Positions 22,226 through 28,411 of a stretch of 34,785 bases of DNA are shown here, one piece after another. Source of the DNA: Gemmatimonadota bacterium (lineage in GTDB: Bacteria > Gemmatimonadota > Gemmatimonadetes > JACCXV01 > JAHWKZ01); the NCBI GenBank assembly GCA_025937815.1, contig JAICQP010000007.1:1-34785 (forward strand), written 5' to 3'. Position numbers and translations under genes: made by a program. The notes under the pieces are model-generated. The model saw only the letters and a list, made by a program, of their open reading frames with translations. It had not been told where the DNA came from and did no database searches. The first letter of the stretch is position 1, and every line of letters starts with the position of its first letter.

Positions 22226-23302
22226 TCAACTTCCCAGCGTCAGATACACCTCGCGCCCATCGCGGATAACGCTCAGGTTGATCTCCCGATCGTCTTCCCA
22301 CGACTCGTCGAGCCGCCGCCGGGCGTCCCCGATGTCCCGCCCCACCTCGCGCCCCTCGATCGTGCTCAACACGTCGCCGCGCAGTACGCCGGCGCGGTCC
22401 GCCGCGGATCCCGCGTCCACGAAGGCGACGAAGATCGACCCGTCGAACGCCGCTCCGAGGTCGAAGCCGTAGTCGGTCCCGCTGAGGCCCGGGCCGGCGC
22501 CGGTCGGCTCGTCCGCCGCTCCGGAGCGCTCCTCGTAGTCCTCCTCGACCGCGAAGATGGGGCTGCCGGGCGGGTTGTCGCGCAGCCACCGGGCCAGCGT
22601 GTACGTCCGCGCCAGCCGCCTCTCCCGCATCAGCTCGTCGACGACGAACGCGTGATTGGGGTTGTACGCGAGCCACAGATCGTCTCGCGTCGCGCGCTCC
22701 AGGCGGTCGCGACCCCAGATCTCCTCGAGCGCGGAGTACGTGACCCAGTTGACGAGAGACTCGAGCTCGAAGCTTCCCGGGACCATGAACGGGTGGCCGT
22801 ACGCCGGATCGGCTGCGGCGCCCGGCCGGGCGGGGGGATCGTCGAGGAGGTAGTGGACGAGCTGATGCGCGAGGAGGAGCACGCGGACGTCCTCGTCGCG
22901 GGGAACCTGCGCGGAGCCGCCCGGGCCCTGCACGGCGTCCAGCGCCAGCACCAGCGGATATTCGATCGACACCTGCGGCCAGTAGCGCACCAGGTACACC
23001 TCGATGTCCCGGTAGGGCCACGGAAGCCCCGCCATGTCAGCCGCGCGCAGGAGGAAAAGCGGGCCCTGCCGCTCCCACCACTGGCGCAGATCCGCGCTCT
23101 CGTCCTCGACCCACTCGACGTCCTCGGAGAGGGCGTCCGGGTCGGCGCTGTAGCGCTCGGGATATGCGATCGAGAGCAGCTCCTCGGCGGAGCCGCGCAG
23201 CCGGAGCTCCGGGGCCGCGGACTGCGTCTGTCCCGCCAGCGGGCCGACCCAACCCAGGGTAGATCCCGCCAAAGCGAATACCACTCTAACGATCCGCCTC
23301 AT
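22226..23302 (-). CDS. Secreted PDZ-domain protein of unknown function
   Basis: The protein has 358 residues. A signal peptide (MRRIVRVVFALAGSTLGWVGPLAGQ) is followed by a central region containing VRVLLLAHQLVHYLLDD, FELESLVNWVTYSALEEIWGRD and a GFDLGAAFDG segment. A C-terminal PDZ domain (GSIFVAFVDAGSAADRAGVLRGDVLSTIEGREVG ... INLSVIRDGREVYLTLG) follows. The region around AHQLVHYLLD resembles a metalloprotease HExxH helix in which the Glu is replaced (HQLVH), so catalytic activity is doubtful. A GGGGGAGG ribosome-binding site precedes ATG23302. It is divergent from mrp across an 80-bp promoter region and probably co-transcribed with the CPBP gene. Confidence 0.7.
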   Translation of the reverse strand: MRRIVRVVFALAGSTLGWVGPLAGQTQSAAPELRLRGSAEELLSIAYPERYSADPDALSEDVEWVEDESADLRQWWERQGPLFLLRAADMAGLPWPYRDIEVYLVRYWPQVSIEYPLVLALDAVQGPGGSAQVPRDEDVRVLLLAHQLVHYLLDDPPARPGAAADPAYGHPFMVPGSFELESLVNWVTYSALEEIWGRDRLERATRDDLWLAYNPNHAFVVDELMRERRLARTYTLARWLRDNPPGSPIFAVEEDYEERSGAADEPTGAGPGLSGTDYGFDLGAAFDGSIFVAFVDAGSAADRAGVLRGDVLSTIEGREVGRDIGDARRRLDESWEDDREINLSVIRDGREVYLTLGS

Positions 23303-23331
23303 ATGACCTCCCCCTCCCGGGCTGCTATATT
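23303..23331 (+). promoter_or_regulatory. Promoter of the mrp-DHH gene pair
   Basis: ATGACC (23303-23308), a 17-nt spacer and TATATT (23326-23331) read towards mrp. A ~45-nt leader follows, with AGGA 7 nt before the GTG start. The -35 abuts the start codon of the divergent PDZ-protein gene. Confidence 0.45.
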
Positions 23332-23382
23332 CGCGTCTCCACTCGCCTTGCCTGAACGTACCTTCCTCGCCAGGATTCCACC

Positions 23383-24426
23383 GTGCCCACCGTACAGGAA
23401 AGAGACGTCATCCGCACGATCCGGCGGGTCAAGGATCCCGACAGCGACAAGGATCTGATTTCGCTCGGCCGCGTCAAGGAGCTCTCGATCCGCGGCGGGG
23501 AGATCGCATTCAAGGTCCTCGTCGATCCGGCGCGGCCGCTCTCCGAGAACGTGCTCAAGAACCTGCGCGGGCTCCTCGAGGAGCTCGAAGGGGTCGAGAG
23601 GGTGGCGATCTCGCTCCAGCAGGAGGCCGGGGTTGCGGGCGGCCCGCTGAAGCGGCCGGCCGCTCAGCTGCCGATCCCCGGGGTCGATCACATTCTCGCC
23701 GTGGCCAGCGGCAAGGGGGGCGTCGGCAAGTCCACGGTGGCCGTCAATCTCGCGCTCGCCATGGCCGCGGAAGGCCAGCGCGTCGCGCTCCTCGACGCCG
23801 ACATCTACGGGCCTTCACTTCCTACCATGATGGGGCTCAAGGGCGTGAAGCCGGCTGTCGTCGGCAAGCGTATCCAGCCGGTGGAGAAATACGGCATCCG
23901 GGTCATGTCCCTCGGATTCCTCGTCGAAGAGGACACCCCGATGGTGTGGCGCGGTCCGATGGTCCACTCCGCCGTGACCCAGTTTCTCCGCGAGGTCGAC
24001 TGGGGCCCGACCGACTGGCTCGTCGTCGACATGCCGCCCGGCACCGGTGACGCGCACCTGACCCTCACCCAGGCGGTTCCCCTCGAGGGGGCGATCATCG
24101 TCACTACACCGCAGGACATCGCGCTCATCGACGCGCGGAAGGGCCTGCGCATGTTCGACAAAGTCGGCGCGCCGGTGATCGGAATCGTCGAAAACATGGG
24201 CACGTTCGTATGCCCGGACTGCGGGTCGGAGCACCAGATCTTCTCGCAGGGGGGCGGGCGGGCCACCGCCGAGCGCTACGGTGTGCCGTTCCTCGGCACG
24301 ATCCCGCTGCACGAGGAAGTCGCTCCTTCGGGAGACGCGGGCGATCCGATCGTCCATTCCCGCCCCGACTCCCCCATCGCGGAGCGCTTTCGCGAAATCG
24401 CCCGCCGGGTCCTGTCGGGCGTCTGA
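23383..24426 (+). CDS. mrp: Mrp/ApbC-type iron-sulfur cluster carrier ATPase
   Basis: The protein has 347 residues. The N-terminal MIP18/FeSA-type domain (residues ~8-80, ISLGRVKELSIRGGEIAFKVLV) is followed by a deviant-Walker-A P-loop GKGGVGKST (110-118), the switch region DADIYGPSLPTMMGL, VVDMPPGTGDAHLTLTQ and the cluster-binding CxxC (Cys277-Pro-Asp-Cys280). The dimeric protein binds a [4Fe-4S] cluster at paired CxxC motifs and transfers it to apoproteins. The start is GTG23383. The DHH phosphoesterase gene follows after 5 nt. Confidence 0.93.
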   Translation: MPTVQERDVIRTIRRVKDPDSDKDLISLGRVKELSIRGGEIAFKVLVDPARPLSENVLKNLRGLLEELEGVERVAISLQQEAGVAGGPLKRPAAQLPIPGVDHILAVASGKGGVGKSTVAVNLALAMAAEGQRVALLDADIYGPSLPTMMGLKGVKPAVVGKRIQPVEKYGIRVMSLGFLVEEDTPMVWRGPMVHSAVTQFLREVDWGPTDWLVVDMPPGTGDAHLTLTQAVPLEGAIIVTTPQDIALIDARKGLRMFDKVGAPVIGIVENMGTFVCPDCGSEHQIFSQGGGRATAERYGVPFLGTIPLHEEVAPSGDAGDPIVHSRPDSPIAERFREIARRVLSGV

Positions 24427-24431
24427 GGCGA

Positions 24432-25505
24432 ATGGCCGAGGGCCGCGCCAGCGACAGCGGCGACCGCCACGCCACGCCGGCGGAGGCCGAGAGCGAGGCC
24501 CAGCGCCTGCTCGAAGGGCTGCTGGCCGCCGTCGACGAGGAGCTGCCGGTGGCGATCTACACCCACGATCAGCCCGACCCCGACTCGATAGCCAGCGCCT
24601 ACGCGCTCCAGCACCTGCTCACGCGACGCCTCGAGGTCGATTCGATCATCGCGTTCGGCGGCACGATCGGACGCGCGACCAATCGCGCGATGGTCGAGCT
24701 GTTGGGCATCCGGATGCACCCGATCTCGACCGTCAGGTTCGACGAGTACGGCACCCATTGCATGATCGACACCCAGCCTGAGACCGGGAACCACTCCATC
24801 CCCGACGACCTGCCGATCGCGATCGCCATCGACCATCACCCGACGCGGCCCGACACCCGCCAGGCCACGTTCACCGACGTTCGCACGGAGTTCGGCGCGA
24901 CCAGCACGATGATGTTCTACTACCTCAAGGGGGCCGGACTCGACCTGCCGACGAAGCTCGCCACCGCCCTGTTGATCGGGATCAAGTCGGACACGCGCGG
25001 ACTGGAGCGGGAGGCGAGCGAGGCGGACCTCTACGCGTACCTGGAGATCTTCCCGCGCGCGGACCTGACCCTCATGGCCCGGATCGAGAGCCCGCGCATC
25101 CCGCAGCGGTACTTCGAGGCGTTCCACGAAGCGCTCGAGGTAAGCGCGCTCTATGACGGAGTCGTCGTCGCCGACATGGGGGTCGTCGAGAACCCGGACA
25201 TGGTCGCGGAGATGGCGGACTTCTTCATCCCCCTCGACGGGGCCGACTACGCGCTCGTCATGGGCCGGAACAAGGGTCGCCTGTACCTCAGCCTCCGAAC
25301 GCGCAGCGACGAGCACGATGCCGGTGCGACGATCGCGCGGGTGGTGGGCGAGACGGGGACAGCCGGGGGCCACGGGAAGATGGCCGGCGCGCAGATCAAC
25401 CTCGACGAGGCCGGTTCGGACGTCGGCGATGTGCTGCGGCGCCGGTTCCTCGTGGAGCTCGGCAAGGATCCCGACACCAAGCCCCAGACCCTCATCCGCA
25501 AGTAG
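24432..25505 (+). CDS. DHH-family phosphoesterase (NrnA/RecJ-like)
   Basis: The protein has 357 residues. DHH motifs are IYTHDQPDPDSIASAYALQHLL (motif I), IDTQPE (motif II) and AIDHHPTRP (D134-H135-H136). The C-terminal DHHA1 domain has GGHGKMAGAQI. These residues bind two Mn2+ ions. Relatives hydrolyse nanoRNAs, pAp or cyclic-dinucleotide products, and the exact substrate cannot be told here. The N-terminal ~35 residues are polar and probably helical. ATG24432 has GAGG just upstream, overlapping the mrp stop region. Convergent with the FG-GAP-like gene, from which it is separated by the hairpin element 25577-25705. Confidence 0.88.
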   Translation: MAEGRASDSGDRHATPAEAESEAQRLLEGLLAAVDEELPVAIYTHDQPDPDSIASAYALQHLLTRRLEVDSIIAFGGTIGRATNRAMVELLGIRMHPISTVRFDEYGTHCMIDTQPETGNHSIPDDLPIAIAIDHHPTRPDTRQATFTDVRTEFGATSTMMFYYLKGAGLDLPTKLATALLIGIKSDTRGLEREASEADLYAYLEIFPRADLTLMARIESPRIPQRYFEAFHEALEVSALYDGVVVADMGVVENPDMVAEMADFFIPLDGADYALVMGRNKGRLYLSLRTRSDEHDAGATIARVVGETGTAGGHGKMAGAQINLDEAGSDVGDVLRRRFLVELGKDPDTKPQTLIRK

Positions 25506-25576
25506 CCCCTCAGCGACCGGCCCGCCGCAAACGCTCCGCCCTCAGCGGCCGACCTAGAGGTCGCTATTCAGCGAGC
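25506..25576. repeat. Degenerate end-fragments of the hairpin element
   Basis: This segment repeats the right-end motif of the adjacent element, CAGCG[A/G]CCG[A/G]CC, at 25511 and 25543. It also contains a left end fused directly to a right end (GGTCGCT then TTCAGCGA at 25559-25575), as if one copy had lost its interior. No gene is present. Confidence 0.5.
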
Positions 25577-25705
25577 TAGGAGGTCGCTAAAACGGCTCAG
25601 ATGCTAGGCGCGCGAGGAGGCTCTTCCGAGGCGTGGCGATTCCCACGCCGCAGGAAGAACGACGAGCGGAACGACGCAGATGAGCCGTATTCAGCGACCG
25701 ACCTA
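25577..25705. repeat. Hairpin element, copy 1 (MITE/REP-like or structured RNA)
   Basis: An imperfect palindrome with nested stems: TAGG/CCTA (25577-25580 with 25702-25705), GGTCGCT/AGCGACC (25582-25588 with 25693-25699), ACGGCTCA/TGAGCCGT (25592-25599 with 25681-25688), TTCC/GGAA and GGCGTGG/CCACGCC (25630-25636 with 25643-25649, loop CGATTC). The core CAGATGCTAGGCGCGCGA (25598-25615) is 17/18 identical to copy 2. The right end coincides with the TAG stop of the minus-strand FG-GAP-like gene. It sits between convergent genes, so it may also act as a bidirectional terminator. Confidence 0.75.
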
Positions 25706-26158
25706 ATAGTTCTCGGTGCCGTGGACCTGGTACCGGCCATTCCCCCACACATACATCGCGCTCGACCGGCCCGGGAACACCAGCTCCAGCGAGGGCGCGG
25801 TCGTCTCCAAAGTCCCCGCGGCTCCCAGGACCCGATGCCGCCCGGGTGGGACCACGTGGAGCCGGACGGGACCTCCCGGCAGGGCAGCATAGAGTGCGTA
25901 GGGGCGGTATCCCACGGCCGTCCGATTGAAGATGACGAGCGCGGACTTGCCGCCTGCCTCGAGGACGGCGGCCACATCCTCGCGCCCGTCGCCGTTGAAG
26001 TCGGCGGTTTGTGTGAGCGCCGGATCGGCGGACAAGCTCGCGGCGGGGTCGAAGGCGCGGATCGCCTCGGCGATCCCCGCGTCAGGCTGCGCCGTCGCGC
26101 GCGGGACCACGAGGGTCATTGCGGCGATCGCGACTGTGAGTGTGTGTCGGTGCACCAT
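25703..26158 (-). CDS. Small secreted FG-GAP/VCBS-like protein
   Basis: The protein has 151 residues. ATG26158 gives the signal peptide MVHRHTLTVAIAAMTLVVPRATA and has GGAG 7 nt upstream; the frame is open to 26260, but that extension is not signal-like. The mature part contains ADFNGDGREDVAAVLE, a DxNxDGxxD calcium-binding loop as in FG-GAP/VCBS repeats, here as a single repeat, followed by short strands (KSALVIFNRT, PSLELVFPGRSSAMYVWGNGRYQVHGTENY). Role unknown. A TATGAT hexamer at 26247-26252 on the minus strand is a candidate -10. In-frame codons directly after its TAG read Val-Gly-Arg-stop from the hairpin element. Confidence 0.7.
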   Translation of the reverse strand: MVHRHTLTVAIAAMTLVVPRATAQPDAGIAEAIRAFDPAASLSADPALTQTADFNGDGREDVAAVLEAGGKSALVIFNRTAVGYRPYALYAALPGGPVRLHVVPPGRHRVLGAAGTLETTAPSLELVFPGRSSAMYVWGNGRYQVHGTENY

Positions 26159-26312
26159 GCTTCTGCTCCAATCTGTGGCCCGCCGCACTTGCGGACAACC
26201 GACCGGAAGGATCGGCGTCGAGTCGGGATTTTGACGGGCTGCCTCCATCATACACCGCACTTTCGGCGCTGTTTCCGCCAGGGCCTCGCGGCCGCCCGGC
26301 GCCCACCGGCCG

Positions 26313-26349
26313 TTGGCGGAGCCCCTTTGGTCAACGTATGTTTTTGCCC
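26313..26349 (+). promoter_or_regulatory. Promoter for a leaderless HicB-like gene
   Basis: TTGGCG (26313-26318), an 18-nt spacer and TATGTT (26337-26342), then 7 nt to ATG26350. There is no Shine-Dalgarno. This arrangement favours ATG26350 over the in-frame ATG26338 (which is part of the -10) and predicts an mRNA starting at or next to the start codon. Confidence 0.45.
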
Positions 26350-26709
26350 ATGTTGGACTTCTTGAAGGAGCGCCTGGAGGACGACCGGGAGTATCAGATC
26401 CTCGTGGAGCAGGAGGAGGACGGCACCTTCGTCGCGACCTCGCCGACCCTGCCCGGATTCGTGGCCTACGGCCCCTCGGAGAGCAGCGCCGTACGGAAGC
26501 TCAAGCGCGCGATCCAGCGGAACCTGGAGGGGTTCGCCGAGGATTACGTCAGCTCGTCGGTAGCCGCTGGAGAGCACGTGAGCAGGCACAAGCACAGCTT
26601 GCACTTTGGCCTGCCGCTGACCACCACTGCCAAGATCGTCCTCTCTTCCCTGGCGCTCGCGACCGCCGCGGGCCTCGTCAAGCTCTCCCTCCGCCTCCGC
26701 CGCCGCTAA
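26350..26709 (+). CDS. HicB-like antitoxin-fold protein with C-terminal membrane anchor
   Basis: The protein has 119 residues (123 if ATG26338 is used). Residues ~14-65 (REYQILVEQEEDGTFVATSPTLPGFVAYGPSESSAVRKLKRAIQRNLE) match the HicB-type partial RNase-H-like fold, including E-x-D-G-x-[FY]-x-A-x-x-P-x-L-P-G and the following helix. A His-rich linker (VSRHKHSLHFG) leads to a C-terminal hydrophobic helix (AKIVLSSLALATAAGLVKLSL) with an Arg-rich end (RLRRR), predicting a membrane tail. The DNA-binding domain usual in HicB antitoxins is absent. No hicA-like toxin gene is adjacent. A stand-alone regulator or membrane-tethered scaffold is as likely as an antitoxin. Confidence 0.72.
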   Translation: MLDFLKERLEDDREYQILVEQEEDGTFVATSPTLPGFVAYGPSESSAVRKLKRAIQRNLEGFAEDYVSSSVAAGEHVSRHKHSLHFGLPLTTTAKIVLSSLALATAAGLVKLSLRLRRR

Positions 26710-26752
26710 CCCCCCGCCAGCCGCACCAATTTGCCTGAAAAGGTTCTGTAAA

Positions 26753-26887
26753 GGCCGCTCAAGGTGGCCCAGATGCAAGGCGCGCGACGAGAGGATTCCG
26801 AGGCGTACGATCTGTACGCCGCAGGAAGACGCGAGGAGACGCAACGCAGCAGATCGGCCGCCTTCAGCGGCCGGATCAGCGGCCGAC
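26753..26887. repeat. Hairpin element, copy 2 (MITE/REP-like or structured RNA)
   Basis: Terminal inverted repeats 26753-26769 and 26856-26872 pair at 15 Watson-Crick positions plus one G-T out of 17 (GGCCGCTCAAGGTGGCC with GGCCGCCTTCAGCGGCC). The interior hairpin is GGCGTAC/GTACGCC (26802-26808 with 26814-26820, loop GATCT), with TTCC/GGAA below it. The core CAGATGCAAGGCGCGCGA (26770-26787) and TTCCGAGGCGT match copy 1. The right-end motif is duplicated (CAGCGGCCG at 26865 and 26877), and its last copy encodes the final Val-Gly-Arg and stop of the minus-strand dacB paralogue. It lies between convergent genes. 26710-26752 has no other feature. Confidence 0.75.
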
Positions 26888-28411
26888 TTCCCTCTCGAGG
26901 AGTGGGGAATAGCGTGAGGAATACCCCGCCAGCGCCTCGGCCACCGCGTCTTCCAGCGCTATGGACGCTGCCTTCCCGCCCGGCATCCCGTTGGTGATCA
27001 CCGAGAAGGCGACCAGCTCGCCGTCGCGCGTCGTCGCGTAGCCGGACAGGGCGGAAACCCCGCGCAGCGTACCGGTCTTCGTATGCACGTTGCCCCTCGC
27101 CGCTACCGACCGGAGCCGCCGGGGATCGCCGTCCAGGCCGGCGATCAGCAGCGAGTCGTAATAGTCGTCGAACAGGGGGTGCGAGCGCATGGCGACCAGA
27201 AGCTCGGCGGTCGTGCGCGCGGTGACGACGTTGCTGCGGCTGAGCCCGGATCCGTCGCGGACGACCACCGAACGGCTCGAGACCCCGAAACCCCGCAGCA
27301 TATCCCGCACCACATCGGCCCCCTCGCTGAACGAGCCCTCCTCCTCCACCACTGCGCCCAGCGTCTTCAGTATCTGATCGGCGAAGAAATTCTGACTGCG
27401 CTTGTTCACGACGCCCACCAGGTCGACGAGGCGCGGGCTGACGTGACTTGCCACGAGCCGGCGCGGGCGCCCAGGTAGCAGATCGCGGTCGTAAACCACG
27501 TCGTCTCTCCCGGTCACGGAGATCCCCACCCTCTCGAGCCGGTTGCGCATCACCGAGAGCGTGAAAGCGGCAGGATCCTCCACGGCCACCACGTACCGAA
27601 CGGGAGTTCCGCCCACCGGGATTCGACCCCAGATCTCGTACCCGTTCAGATCGGGCCGGCGCGCGATTCCGATCGATCGCCCGCCTCTGCGGGAGCCGGT
27701 CGTCGCGCGGTTGGCGACCCGCAGATCGTCGGCGTGCGGGTAGAACGACACCCAGACCGGATCGCCGACCGCCTGGCCGGGCCGGATCTCCAGCGTCACG
27801 ACGTTGTCGTTGAACGAGAGCGCGTTCGAGCGCGCGCCGTACCACCACAGGAGGTTCCCCGGCTCCCAGCCCGGAGCCACGAGCTGGTCGTCGAAGTATG
27901 AGGCGTCCCCGATCAGGCGGCCCGTGATCCGGCGGACACCGGCGCGGCGCAGCTCGTCGGCGAACCGGTCGAACACGTAGGTCGCGCTGTCTCCGAAGAA
28001 CCTGCCGGACAGCGCAGGGTCGCCCCGGCCGACGAGGATGAGATTGCCATCCAGGATCCCGCCCGGAAGCACGGGACCGTCGGCATAGAGGGACGTCGTG
28101 TACTGGAAATCGGGACCCAGGCGGTCGAGTGCGGCCGCCGTGGTGTACAGCTTCATGTTCGAAGCGGGCAGCAGCGATTGATCGGCCGAGCGCAGGTAGA
28201 GGGGCGCCGAGCGGTCGACGGAATACACGGCGATCCCGATCGAGCCCCGCTTTCCCCTCAGGACAGGGTCGAGAACGGTGGCGATCGCGGCGGGGCTGGC
28301 CGGCAGGTCGAAGCCGGCTTCCGGCACTTCGGCGCGGGGGGACTGGGCGGCGGCGGAGACCGCGAGCGCTCCGACCAGCGCCGGTGTCAGGATGCGCTTA
28401 CGAATCTTCAC
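26876..28411 (-). CDS. dacB: PBP4-type D-alanyl-D-alanine carboxypeptidase, second paralogue
   Basis: The protein has 511 residues. GTG28411 overlaps the permease stop as GTGA and gives the signal peptide MKIRKRILTPALVGALAVSAAAQ (no lipobox, unlike the copy at 17951). S13 motifs: SxxK at 84-87 (PASNMKLY), SQN in KRSQNFFADQILKTLG and KTG in HTKTGTLRGVSALSGYA. Domain insert landmarks ILVGRGDPALSGRFF and LLWWYGARSNALSFNDNVVTLEI match the paralogue. Likely a soluble periplasmic peptidoglycan carboxypeptidase/endopeptidase. It is the last gene of a five-gene operon. Its 3' end lies in hairpin element copy 2, which contributes the last three codons and stop. Confidence 0.9.
   Translation of the reverse strand: MKIRKRILTPALVGALAVSAAAQSPRAEVPEAGFDLPASPAAIATVLDPVLRGKRGSIGIAVYSVDRSAPLYLRSADQSLLPASNMKLYTTAAALDRLGPDFQYTTSLYADGPVLPGGILDGNLILVGRGDPALSGRFFGDSATYVFDRFADELRRAGVRRITGRLIGDASYFDDQLVAPGWEPGNLLWWYGARSNALSFNDNVVTLEIRPGQAVGDPVWVSFYPHADDLRVANRATTGSRRGGRSIGIARRPDLNGYEIWGRIPVGGTPVRYVVAVEDPAAFTLSVMRNRLERVGISVTGRDDVVYDRDLLPGRPRRLVASHVSPRLVDLVGVVNKRSQNFFADQILKTLGAVVEEEGSFSEGADVVRDMLRGFGVSSRSVVVRDGSGLSRSNVVTARTTAELLVAMRSHPLFDDYYDSLLIAGLDGDPRRLRSVAARGNVHTKTGTLRGVSALSGYATTRDGELVAFSVITNGMPGGKAASIALEDAVAEALAGYSSRYSPLLEREVGR

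Noticed and set aside
25540-25705. Possible CRISPR array or tandem repeat
   Set aside because: The repeats are inverted and irregular with no regular spacers; they fit a hairpin element better.
26231-26236. TTGACG on the plus strand as a -35 for the HicB-like gene
   Set aside because: No -10-like hexamer at 16-18 nt. The TTGGCG/TATGTT pair next to the start fits better.
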